A stretch of 64,000 nucleotides of DNA from Rhizobium mongolense subsp. loessense. GTDB taxonomy: Bacteria; Pseudomonadota; Alphaproteobacteria; Rhizobiales; Rhizobiaceae. The stretch spans positions 333,097 through 397,096 of the forward strand of contig NZ_FMTM01000003.1 of assembly GCF_900099775.1 (NCBI RefSeq). Direction: 5' to 3'. The notes under the pieces were generated by a model. The model did no database searches. It saw only the letters and a program-made list of their open reading frames with translations, and was not told the DNA's origin. The position numbers and the translations under genes are program-made. Below are positions 48,040 to 56,109 of the stretch, one piece after another; position 1 is the stretch's first letter, and every line of letters begins with the position of its first letter.

Positions 48040-49074
48040 ATGGAATACAGAAGTCTCGGTGTATCCGGCCTCAGGGTGCCGGTCTTGAGTTTCGGCGCGG
48101 GCACCTTCGGCGGCAGCGGTCCATTGTTCGGCGCATGGGGCAATACCGACGCGGCGCAGGCGCGGCGTCTGGTCGATATTTGCCTTGAGGCAGGCGTCAA
48201 TCTCTTCGATACCGCCGACGTCTATTCGGCGGGCGCATCGGAGAAGGTTCTGGGGCAGGCGATCAGCGGCAAGCGCGACGCTGTGCTCATCTCCACGAAG
48301 ATGGCCTTGCCGATGGGTGAGGGGCCGGCAGATTGGGGAACCTCGCGCTTGCGGCTGATCAAATCCGTCGACGACGCGCTTCGCCGCCTCGGCACAGACT
48401 ATATCGATTTGCTGCAACTGCATGCCTTTGATGCCTCGACGCCCGTCGAGGAGGTGCTTTCGACGCTCGATCGACTCATTGCTGCCGGAAAGCTCCGCTA
48501 TATCGGCGCGTCGAATTTCGCCGGCTGGGAGCTGATGAAATCGCTCGCCGTCTCGGAGCGGCATGGCTACGCGCGATACGTGGCCCATCAGGTCTATTAT
48601 TCGCTGGCGGGCCGGGACTACGAATGGGAACTAATGCCGCTCGCTGCCGACCAAGGCGTGGGTGCGCTTGTCTGGAGTCCACTTGCCTGGGGAAGGTTGA
48701 CCGGCCGGATCCGCCGCGGCCAGCCACTCCCGGAAGGAAGCCGGCTGCACCAGACGGCGGAGTATGGCCCGCCGGTCGATGACGAAATGCTCTTCAACAT
48801 TGTCGACATTCTCGATGAGATTGCCGCGGAGACGGGCAAGACCGTGCCGCAGATCGCCATCAACTGGCTGACCGCGAGGCCAACCGTGTCCAGTGTCATC
48901 ATCGGGGCGCGCAACGAAGAGCAGCTGCGCCAGAACCTCGGTGCCGTCGGTTGGTCGCTGACGAAGGAGCAGGTCGAAAGGCTTGAAAAGGTCAGTGCGG
49001 TGTCGGCGCCTTATCCGTATTTCCCGTACAGGCGGCAGGAAGGCTTCGCTCGGCTCAATCCTCCGCTCGTTTGA
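48040..49074 (+). CDS. Aldo/keto reductase
   Basis: This NADPH-dependent oxidoreductase has 344 residues in a TIM barrel. The catalytic set is visible: Asp and Tyr in LFDTADVYSAGASEKVLG, Lys in LISTKMALPMG and His in LLQLHAFD. The C-terminal cofactor segment is SSVIIGARNEEQLRQNL. It belongs to the YajO/Tas-like group; the substrate is unknown. The ATG at 48040 has AGGAGA six bases upstream (48028-48033); the reading from 48004 is not needed. It is probably controlled by the divergent LysR protein. Confidence 0.93.
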   Translation: MEYRSLGVSGLRVPVLSFGAGTFGGSGPLFGAWGNTDAAQARRLVDICLEAGVNLFDTADVYSAGASEKVLGQAISGKRDAVLISTKMALPMGEGPADWGTSRLRLIKSVDDALRRLGTDYIDLLQLHAFDASTPVEEVLSTLDRLIAAGKLRYIGASNFAGWELMKSLAVSERHGYARYVAHQVYYSLAGRDYEWELMPLAADQGVGALVWSPLAWGRLTGRIRRGQPLPEGSRLHQTAEYGPPVDDEMLFNIVDILDEIAAETGKTVPQIAINWLTARPTVSSVIIGARNEEQLRQNLGAVGWSLTKEQVERLEKVSAVSAPYPYFPYRRQEGFARLNPPLV

Positions 49075-49165
49075 GCCATCTCACGAGACTCTTGACTGGA
49101 CAGGCGCCATTCGTTGTCCCATACCAACCTGCCCGTGACGGCGGATAGTATGGGAGATCAACAGG

Positions 49166-50578
49166 ATGGCGCTCAGCGATGCAAAGGCTGGAAAACGCAA
49201 CGAGGAGGGCATTTCGGCGGTCGTCGGCATCTTGAAACAGCGCTTCGGCGAGCGCTTCCAGACCGGCGAATCCTTCCGCGCCCAGCATGCGCATACGACC
49301 ACCTACATTCCGGCGCAATTGCCCGACGGTGTGCTGTTTGCCGAGACGGCCGATGACGTGAAGGCGGCCGTTAAGGTCTGCGCCGAACACCAGGTGCCGG
49401 TAATCGGCTTTGGCACCGGTTCTTCGCTGGAGGGGCAGGTGAATGCCCCGAACGGCGGGATTTCGATCGATTTCAGCCGGATGAACCGGGTTCTCGAAGT
49501 GAATGCCGAAGACCTCGATTGTACCGTCGAGCCGGGTATCACACGCGAGGAACTGAATGTTTATCTCCGCGATACTGGCCTCTTTTTTCCCATCGACCCC
49601 GGCGCGAATGCCTCGATCGGCGGCATGGCTTCGACGCGGGCGTCCGGAACCAACGCCGTGCGCTATGGCACGATGAAGGACAATGTGCTCTCGGTCACGG
49701 CCGTGACTGCGAATGGCAAGGAAATCCGCACCGCGCGCCGGGCGCGCAAATCCTCTGCGGGTTACGACCTGACGCGCCTTTTCGTCGGCGCCGAAGGCAC
49801 GCTCGGGATTTTGACCTCGGTGACGCTGCGGCTGCAGGGAATTCCCCAGAAAATCGCAGGCGGGGCTTGCTCCTTCCCGACAATCAAAGCCGCCTGCGAC
49901 GCGGTCATCATGACAATCCAGATGGGCATTCCAGTCGCTCGCATCGAATTGCTCGATGACGTGCAGATGCGGGCATGCAACGCCTATTCGGGCCTGACTT
50001 ACGCCGAGAGCCCGACGCTCTTCCTGGAATTCCACGGAAGCGACGAGACCGTCGAGCTTCAATCGGCGCAGTTCGCCGAGATCGCGGCCGAATGCGGTGG
50101 CGGCGAATTCCTTTGGACGGCAAACGCCGAGGAGCGTAACAAGCTCTGGAAGGCACGGCACGATGCTTATTGGGCCTGCCGCGCGCTGGCGCCCGGACTT
50201 GCCGCACTTTCGACCGATGTTTGTGTTCCGATATCGCGGCTTGCCGATTGCGTTGCCGAGACGCAGGCCGATATCCAGGAACATGGTTTGCTGGCGCCGA
50301 TTGTTGGCCATGCGGGAGATGGCAATTTTCACGTGCTTCTCCTGTTCGACGACAAGACGGCGGAAGGTGTCGCAGTTGCGGAGAATTTCGTGGTGCGGCT
50401 CAACCAGCGGGCCCTCGCGATGGATGGAACGTGCACCGGAGAGCATGGAATAGGACAGGGAAAGATGGCGTTTCTCGAGCAGGAACTCGGCGGTGCCGTC
50501 GATCTTATGCGGCAGGTGAAGCAGGCGCTCGATCCTGACAATATCTTCAATCCGGGCAAGATTTTTCATCTTGTCTGA
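49166..50578 (+). CDS. FAD-linked oxidase, D-lactate dehydrogenase/glycolate oxidase type
   Basis: This flavoenzyme of 470 residues has a PCMH-type FAD domain (VIGFGTGSSLEGQVN, GGMASTRASGTNAVRYG, LFVGAEGTLGILTSVTL) and the FAD-oxidase C domain ending in MDGTCTGEHGIGQGK and DPDNIFNPGKI. The overall form matches D-lactate dehydrogenase (cytochrome), close to the mitochondrial LDHD type, but 2-hydroxyglutarate or glycolate cannot be excluded. No iron-sulfur partner (GlcF-like) is adjacent, which favours a single-subunit dehydrogenase. The ATG at 49166 follows GGGAGATCAACAGG. Confidence 0.9.
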   Translation: MALSDAKAGKRNEEGISAVVGILKQRFGERFQTGESFRAQHAHTTTYIPAQLPDGVLFAETADDVKAAVKVCAEHQVPVIGFGTGSSLEGQVNAPNGGISIDFSRMNRVLEVNAEDLDCTVEPGITREELNVYLRDTGLFFPIDPGANASIGGMASTRASGTNAVRYGTMKDNVLSVTAVTANGKEIRTARRARKSSAGYDLTRLFVGAEGTLGILTSVTLRLQGIPQKIAGGACSFPTIKAACDAVIMTIQMGIPVARIELLDDVQMRACNAYSGLTYAESPTLFLEFHGSDETVELQSAQFAEIAAECGGGEFLWTANAEERNKLWKARHDAYWACRALAPGLAALSTDVCVPISRLADCVAETQADIQEHGLLAPIVGHAGDGNFHVLLLFDDKTAEGVAVAENFVVRLNQRALAMDGTCTGEHGIGQGKMAFLEQELGGAVDLMRQVKQALDPDNIFNPGKIFHLV

Positions 50579-50658
50579 AAACGGAACAATCCCATGATCT
50601 TCGGCTTTGCTCCCGGCATGAATGACAGTAGTGTCGGCAACGGAATCCCGAATGGAGA

Positions 50659-53600
50659 ATGCTTGATTTGATAGGCCGGTTCCTCGTCTTTTTGGGGGGA
50701 GTGATCGTCGTAGTGCTCTTTGTGGCACTGCTCGCGCCGCTTTTCATCGACTGGACTGACTTTCGCAGGAATTTCGAAGATCAGGCAAGCCGCATCATCG
50801 GCAAGAAGGTGACGGTGCACGGCACGGTCGATGCGCGCCTTTTGCCTTTTCCGTCGGTAACGATGCATGACGTGCGTGTCGGGCAGGAAACCAACGGCCA
50901 GCCGATCGTGCAGATCGAGCAATTCGCCATGGATGCCGAACTTGCGCCGTTCCTTTCCGGCGAAGCGCTGATTTTCGATATGCGCGTCGTCAATCCGAAG
51001 CTGCGCCTGCGCCTGTTGAAGGACGGCACGCTCGATTGGATGCGCGGCAGCCGGCCAGAGATTCCTGCAAAGACCGTCGTTCTGGAAAGTGTGCATGTCA
51101 CCGGCGGCGACGTGCAGTTCATCGACGATCAGTCCGGCCGCGCCCGCAGTATTACGGGGCTGAACGCGGAAATGTCGGCCCGGTCGCTGGCAGGCCCCTG
51201 GCGGATCGAAGGCGATGCGGCGCTCGACGGCGAGCATGGCAGCTTTTTGATTTCCAGCGGACAGCCCGACGAAACCGGCGCGCTGCAGGTCAGGACGCAG
51301 CTGATACCCGATCAGCGTCCGGTCAAAATCGATCTCGATGGTCAGCTGAAGCTGGCAGACAGAAAACCGAATTATCAGGGCCTCATGTCGGCTGCGGTCG
51401 AGAACCGCGGCGCGGCCAAATCCGACGACAAGAATGCACTGCCGCCGCGCGTCAAAGGCCGCTTCGAACTGACCAACGAGCGCATCCGGCTTTCCGAGTA
51501 CCGGATGGAAATCGGCTCAGTGGACGATCCTTATGTGATCACCGGCGAGGCGACGCTCGATACAGGCAACGCGCCCGAGTTCCTGCTGATCGCCGATGGC
51601 CAGCAGATCGATGTGAACAGGATCGGCAATCAGGGCGCAGGCGGCAAGACCGCGCGCGATCCCGGCCTGTCCGCGCGGCAGCGGCTCAATTCACTGATCG
51701 ACATCATCGCCCAGATTCCTGTGCCACAGGTGCAGGGCAAGGCGAGCGTCAAGCTGCCGGCGATCGTTGCCGGGGACACGACCATCCGCGACGTTCAGCT
51801 CGATCTGCAGCCGGCCGGCAACGGCTGGACGATCGACAATGCCGTCGGGACGCTGCCGGGCCGCACCCAGGTGGAAGGCCAGGGCCAGCTGACGCTAAGG
51901 GGCGACCCTTCCTTCAACGGGCAGATTACCGTTGCCTCCAATCAGCCCTCGGGGCTTGCCTCCTGGCTTGCGGGTTCGGTCGACCCCGCGATCCGTCAAT
52001 TGAAGCAGGCGGGCTTTTCTGCCGATGTCAGCCTGACGCATCAGCAGCAGCTCTTCAACAATCTGGAGATTGCCATCGGCCCCGCTACGCTGAAGGGCAA
52101 ACTGGAACGGCAGGCGCTGGAGAACCAGCCGCCCCTGCTGAACGTCGACCTGACCGGCGATGCGATCGACCTCGATGCGCTGAGGGCGCTGACGGGTCTG
52201 TTCACGGGGCAGGACGCAGGCGAAAATGTGCTCGACCACAAGATTACGGCGCAGCTGAAGGCGGATAAGTTCAGCGCCTTCGGCGTCGAGGCAGAGAATG
52301 TCGAGACCAGCTTTACGATCGCTGACGGGGCGCTTGCGGTCGACAAGCTGGTCGCCAAAAATCTGGCGGGCGCCGAAATCACCGCCACTGGCCGGGCCGA
52401 AGGCTCCTTGCTCGATTACAAGGGCTCGGGGGAGATCACCTTGAAGTCCGCCGATCCGGGACCTTTCTTCACGATGCTGAAGGAGCATCTGCCCCAGCAT
52501 CCGGTGATGGACCGACTGGTGCGCAATGCCGCCTGGTATACCAACACGGCGCTGCGCGGTGCGCTGACGCTTGGCGGCGACGAGGGCGATGGGCTTGCGC
52601 TGACGCTTGCCGGCGTTTCCAATGGAAGCCGCGTGAACCTCGACTACCGCATGTCGGATCTGTTGGCGCTGACGGGCAAGGGCACGACCAATCTGGAGGC
52701 GACGCTCGAAAACAGAACGACCTCGATCCTGTTCGGGCAGGCGGGCCTCGATCCGCTTCCGGTCGAAGCCGATGCCAACGGCCGGCTCGCCCTGAAAGTC
52801 CAGGCAAGCGGTACCGATCCGGCCGATGCATCGCTGACCTTAGCGACAGACCGGACGTCCTTTACTGCGAATGGCAAAGTCGATGTCCGTCCCGGGAATT
52901 TCATGAACGGCCAGATTGGCGTCTCGCTCGAGAGCGCCGATCTCGATCCATATCTCGTGATGAACGGCATTGCGCTGCCGCAGATGGGAACCGGGCTGCC
53001 TTTCGGGCTGCAAACAACGGCAACCATCGATGGCGACAAGATCGTCTTCTCGGACCTCAAGGGACATGCCGCCGATAATCATTTTTCGGGTGCGCTGACG
53101 GTCGATCGCAAGACAGACAGGACGACAGCGAGCGGCGAACTTGCGCTTGATCGCGCCGATGCGACCTGGCTGGGCGAAGCCGTCTACGGCCCGATGATAG
53201 ATGGTGCGACGGGCAACTTCTCGACCGCAGTACTTGGGCAGCCGGTGTTCAAGGATATGGATGTCAACCTGAAGTTTTCGGCCAAGGAATTCTGGCCAGG
53301 ATGGTCGGCAGCGGTAACCGGCTTTACTACCAATGCTGTTTATAAGGGCGACGAACTGCAGCTCAACGACGTGAAGGGCGGCTGGGACGGCGGCCAGCTT
53401 TCCGGCAACCTGCTTTTCACCAATGCCGAGGGCACCGGCTTCTTCCAAACCAAGCTTTCACTGTCCGATTCCGATCTTGCCGGCGTCGTCTGGCTGCGCG
53501 ACGGCGCGCCGGTTGCGAACGGCAAGTTCGGGCTTTCTCTCGGTATGGAAGCCTCCGGCAAGACGATGACGGACCTCGTGAGCTCGCTTACGGGTTCCGG

Positions 53601-54393
53601 CGAGCTGCGGCTTGGCGAGACCGCCGTGCGCGGGCTGAACCTTGCGATCCTGCCGCCGTTACTTGCTGCAACGGATCCGATGCAGGACCAGCTCAACGCC
53701 GGAAAGATACATCCCATCGTAGAAACGCTGCTCAACAATGGAGAGGCGAAACTTCCGCCGACGGGCATTCCGTTCAACATCACCGACGGCGTGCTTCGCG
53801 TGCAAAACGTCACCGTTGCCAACGAACTCGCCAAGGTCACCGGCAATGCGCAACTCAGCCTGCCGCAGGAACGCATCAACGCATCCCTGAACATCACTCT
53901 CAATCCGGGCGAGGAGGCGCTTGCAGGCGCCGAGCCCGCGCTGCGGCTCAACTATTCCGGATTGCTCGCATCGCCCGGGCGGACGATGGATGTAACCGAT
54001 CTCGCCGGATATCTGTCGCTTCGTGCATTCGAACGCGAACGCCGCCGTGTCGAGCGGCTGCAGTCGAACGTTTTGGAAAAGCAGCGGTTGCGGCGCGAGG
54101 TGGCGCTCTACAAGTTTAATGATGCGCAACGCGCAAGAGCCGCGGCGATCGAGGCCCAGCGCAAGGCCGAAGAGGAGCGCCTGCGCGCGCTTGCCGCGGA
54201 AGCTGCGCGGCAAAAGGCCGAGGCGGAGGCTAAGGCCAAAGCGGAGGCTGAAGCAAAAGCGAAGGCGGAGGCCGAGGCGAACGCCGCTGCTGAGGAGGCA
54301 GCGCGACGCGCGCAGCAGCTCAACCAGCCGCCACCGATAACCGGCAACCGGCTGAATTTCGATGCCTTGCCGGGCGTGCCGTTGCCGCAGTAG
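50659..54393 (+). CDS. AsmA-family envelope protein
   Basis: This very large protein (1244 residues) has an N-terminal membrane anchor (FLVFLGGVIVVVLFVALLAPLF) followed by DWTDFRRNFEDQASRIIGKKV, the AsmA N-terminal motif. A long periplasmic beta-rich region follows, with a second AsmA-type segment near the end (LNITLNPGEEALAGAEPALR). Members of the family are bridge-like proteins thought to move phospholipids or help outer-membrane assembly. The last 110 residues are different: a highly charged Ala/Glu/Lys/Arg helix (about 1120-1215) of near-repetitive AEAKAKAE units, ending in a Pro-rich tail. The ATG at 50659 is close to its GGAGA site; the TTG at 50668 is an alternative. Confidence 0.9.
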   Translation: MLDLIGRFLVFLGGVIVVVLFVALLAPLFIDWTDFRRNFEDQASRIIGKKVTVHGTVDARLLPFPSVTMHDVRVGQETNGQPIVQIEQFAMDAELAPFLSGEALIFDMRVVNPKLRLRLLKDGTLDWMRGSRPEIPAKTVVLESVHVTGGDVQFIDDQSGRARSITGLNAEMSARSLAGPWRIEGDAALDGEHGSFLISSGQPDETGALQVRTQLIPDQRPVKIDLDGQLKLADRKPNYQGLMSAAVENRGAAKSDDKNALPPRVKGRFELTNERIRLSEYRMEIGSVDDPYVITGEATLDTGNAPEFLLIADGQQIDVNRIGNQGAGGKTARDPGLSARQRLNSLIDIIAQIPVPQVQGKASVKLPAIVAGDTTIRDVQLDLQPAGNGWTIDNAVGTLPGRTQVEGQGQLTLRGDPSFNGQITVASNQPSGLASWLAGSVDPAIRQLKQAGFSADVSLTHQQQLFNNLEIAIGPATLKGKLERQALENQPPLLNVDLTGDAIDLDALRALTGLFTGQDAGENVLDHKITAQLKADKFSAFGVEAENVETSFTIADGALAVDKLVAKNLAGAEITATGRAEGSLLDYKGSGEITLKSADPGPFFTMLKEHLPQHPVMDRLVRNAAWYTNTALRGALTLGGDEGDGLALTLAGVSNGSRVNLDYRMSDLLALTGKGTTNLEATLENRTTSILFGQAGLDPLPVEADANGRLALKVQASGTDPADASLTLATDRTSFTANGKVDVRPGNFMNGQIGVSLESADLDPYLVMNGIALPQMGTGLPFGLQTTATIDGDKIVFSDLKGHAADNHFSGALTVDRKTDRTTASGELALDRADATWLGEAVYGPMIDGATGNFSTAVLGQPVFKDMDVNLKFSAKEFWPGWSAAVTGFTTNAVYKGDELQLNDVKGGWDGGQLSGNLLFTNAEGTGFFQTKLSLSDSDLAGVVWLRDGAPVANGKFGLSLGMEASGKTMTDLVSSLTGSGELRLGETAVRGLNLAILPPLLAATDPMQDQLNAGKIHPIVETLLNNGEAKLPPTGIPFNITDGVLRVQNVTVANELAKVTGNAQLSLPQERINASLNITLNPGEEALAGAEPALRLNYSGLLASPGRTMDVTDLAGYLSLRAFERERRRVERLQSNVLEKQRLRREVALYKFNDAQRARAAAIEAQRKAEEERLRALAAEAARQKAEAEAKAKAEAEAKAKAEAEANAAAEEAARRAQQLNQPPPITGNRLNFDALPGVPLPQ

Positions 54394-54401
54394 GGCTCGC
54401 T

Positions 54402-54614
54402 CTAGCTGCGGTTTTTCAACCAGCTCAAGACATGGATCCGCAGCGCGGAGGAGAGGTTGCTTTGCGGCTCTCGCCGGTCGTCGATTTCGGAGATGAGGGC
54501 CGCAAGCGGAATGGCGCGGGCTGTGGCGATCGCTTTCAGCTCGGCCCAGAATTCGTCTTCCAGCGAGAAGCTGGTGCGGTGTCCATGCAGGCTGGCCGAA
54601 TGCTTGCGGATCAT
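54402..54614 (-). CDS. Small ribbon-helix-helix DNA-binding protein
   Basis: This 70-residue protein has the layout of a ribbon-helix-helix regulator (RHH_4 type): a short strand HRTSFSLEDEFWAELKAIAT, then helices with IPLAALISEIDD and SALRIHVLSWLKNRS. Such proteins bind DNA as dimers; the target is unknown. It ends nine bases from the convergent AsmA gene stop and follows the DUF4169 gene on the same strand with a 97-base gap. Confidence 0.82.
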   Translation of the reverse strand: MIRKHSASLHGHRTSFSLEDEFWAELKAIATARAIPLAALISEIDDRREPQSNLSSALRIHVLSWLKNRS

Positions 54615-54711
54615 CGGGCTTTCCGCAAGCCTTTTTCGCGGAGTTGACAGATTGGGGGAGGAAATACCGCCAAGCGATTGACTGCGGATTCTTTTCGGCC
54701 CTTCTGCGCCG

Positions 54712-54906
54712 TCATTCGCCGCCTTCGTCCTTTTCGATCCGGCCCTGTCGGTGTGCTTTTTCGGCCTTCTCGTTCAGCGCTTTGGTCAGCTGCTTCTCGG
54801 TCTTGGTGCGGCCGAAATGGATACGATTCTGCTCGGCCTGTTTTTCCTTTTCGGAACGGGCCTGCTTCTTCTTGAACTGGCGGAGATTAACGATTTCTGC
54901 GCTCAT
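54712..54906 (-). CDS. DUF4169 family protein
   Basis: This is a 64-residue, very basic and charged helical protein starting MSAEIVNLRQFKKKQARSEK and containing NRIHFGRTKTEKQ, as in DUF4169. No function is known; a coiled or nucleic-acid-binding helix is likely from composition. The ATG at 54906 is preferred to a longer reading into the sspB terminator. It is downstream of sspB, separated from it by a terminator, and followed by the ribbon-helix-helix gene, so the latter two may be cotranscribed. Confidence 0.85.
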   Translation of the reverse strand: MSAEIVNLRQFKKKQARSEKEKQAEQNRIHFGRTKTEKQLTKALNEKAEKAHRQGRIEKDEGGE

Positions 54907-54940
54907 GGCTTGCCTCGGTCCGGCTGGAAAAGGGCACATG

Positions 54941-54965
54941 AAAAAGGGAAGCGTCTGCTTCCCTT
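54941..54965 (-). terminator. Terminator downstream of sspB
   Basis: The arms AAGGGAAGC (54944-54952) and GCTTCCCTT (54957-54965) enclose the loop GTCT. Read on minus, five T residues follow the stem (54945-54941). The hairpin starts six bases after the sspB stop. Confidence 0.8.
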
Positions 54966-54970
54966 GGTAT

Positions 54971-55483
54971 CTACTGCTTCTTGCGGAAGGCGTCGAGCGA
55001 TACGACGGATCCCGGCTTCTTCTCGTCACCCTCGGCGGGTTTTGCCGCGGGCGGTTCCTCGCCTTTTTCGGGTGCGACTGGATAGGCGGTGATTTCGGCC
55101 GCGGGAACTTCCTCGCCGTCCGTCAGCGGCACGTCGAACTCAAGTTCGAAATTGACCGAAGGGTCATAGAAGCCGCGGATGGCATTGAAGGGGATGACCA
55201 GCTTTTCGGGCACGTCGGAGAAGGAGAGGCCGATCTCGAACAGCGATTCGGTGATCTTAAGATCCCAGAACTGGTGCTGGATCACGATGGTCATCTGCTC
55301 CGGATACTTGGATTTCAGATGCTGCGAGATGCGGACGCCAGGTGCGCCGGTCAGAAACGTAATGAAGAAATGATGGTCGCCGGGCAAGCGGCCCGTCGTT
55401 GCGACTTCGGACAAGACCTTGCGGATCACGCCACGTAGCGCGTCCTGTGCCAGAATGTCGTAGCGGATGTGGTCCTGCCCCAT
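54971..55483 (-). CDS. sspB: SspB, ClpXP adaptor for ssrA-tagged proteins
   Basis: SspB tethers ssrA-tagged substrates to ClpXP. The 170-residue protein has an N-terminal substrate-binding domain (MGQDHIRYDILAQDALRGV, HHFFITFLTGAPGVRISQHL, PEQMTIVIQHQFWDL) and an acidic, Pro-rich linker from about residue 125. It ends in GSVVSLDAFRKKQ, the short peptide that docks on ClpX. This is the alphaproteobacterial SspB form. The ATG at 55483 is chosen from the family start; the reading from 55585 adds an unrelated tail. The tmRNA gene, whose product makes its substrates, lies just upstream on the same strand. Confidence 0.92.
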   Translation of the reverse strand: MGQDHIRYDILAQDALRGVIRKVLSEVATTGRLPGDHHFFITFLTGAPGVRISQHLKSKYPEQMTIVIQHQFWDLKITESLFEIGLSFSDVPEKLVIPFNAIRGFYDPSVNFELEFDVPLTDGEEVPAAEITAYPVAPEKGEEPPAAKPAEGDEKKPGSVVSLDAFRKKQ

Positions 55484-55599
55484 ACTTTTCCTGTCTTTCT
55501 TTGGTTCGGAAGTCTTTTCACAAGGGTATATGCCATGTCCGGCGGCCTTGGGAAAGGCTAGTGTCCGAGTCAGCTTCACAAACAATACATGATTTGGAC

Positions 55600-55937
55600 G
55601 GCAGGGAGAAGGTGAAGGCTTCTGTTGCCAGGTGCCTTCGGACCCCGCCTTAAGGTGCTAACCAAAAGGACTTAGAGCGGAATTCCCGCACCGCCGTTAG
55701 GCAGCGAGAGCATATTCCTTAGCGTTGTTGTCGTTTGCAACTACACTTGTGACCCGATAACGGCGGTATCATGCCGAGCAAAAAGTCGATCTTTACACCC
55801 TTGTCGATCCTGTTTCGCCCCCATCAAAAGCAGTCGTGGACCGGCTGTTTTTGGTGGAGGCGCCGGGTACCGCCCCCGGGTCCAATAGGTTTATTACACC
55901 GCTCATTTATCGCCATAGCCGGTCCGAAAACCGGCAA
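55600..55937 (-). ncRNA. ssrA: tmRNA, circularly permuted two-piece form
   Basis: On the minus strand the gene starts with the acceptor piece (about 55937-55852), whose encoded 3' end CGCCTCCACCA carries the CCA tail and a T-arm-like hairpin (CCGGG/CCCGG, seven-base loop). A spacer of 29 bases follows. Then the coding piece begins with GGGGGCG at 55822; this pairs with CGCCTCC to make a 7-bp acceptor stem. The tag frame is 55738-55697: GCA AAC GAC ... GCC TAA, giving ANDNNAKEYALAA and a stop, which is the alphaproteobacterial tag type. The permuted order is characteristic of alphaproteobacteria. The 3' end near 55600 is approximate. tmRNA rescues stalled ribosomes and marks the nascent protein for ClpXP. 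Confidence 0.93.
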
Positions 55938-55942
55938 GGCTG

Positions 55943-55971
55943 ATATAGTGTTTTCCGAAGCGCATGGAAAG
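55943..55971 (-). promoter_or_regulatory. Sigma-70 promoter of ssrA
   Basis: Read on minus, the -35 CTTTCC (55971-55966) is followed after 17 bases by the -10 CTATAT (55948-55943). The -10 is identical to the rhizobial consensus and the -35 matches four of six. Transcription should begin near 55936, right at the first hairpin of the acceptor piece (GCCGGT/ACCGGC). Confidence 0.7.
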
Positions 55972-56109
55972 GGGATATGTCACAAAACCGTGCAGGCTGC
56001 ATGAGAATTGCAGGGATAAGCCTCCGCACAGTTGGTTTCAGCGACAGAACCGCCTAAATTGGGTAACGGAATCGGCCGCGACCATGTGATTGCACACGGG
56101 GAGACACGG

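Noticed and set aside
55771..56004. 77-codon plus-strand open frame upstream of thyA
   Set aside because: The DNA is the acceptor piece and promoter of the minus-strand tmRNA gene.
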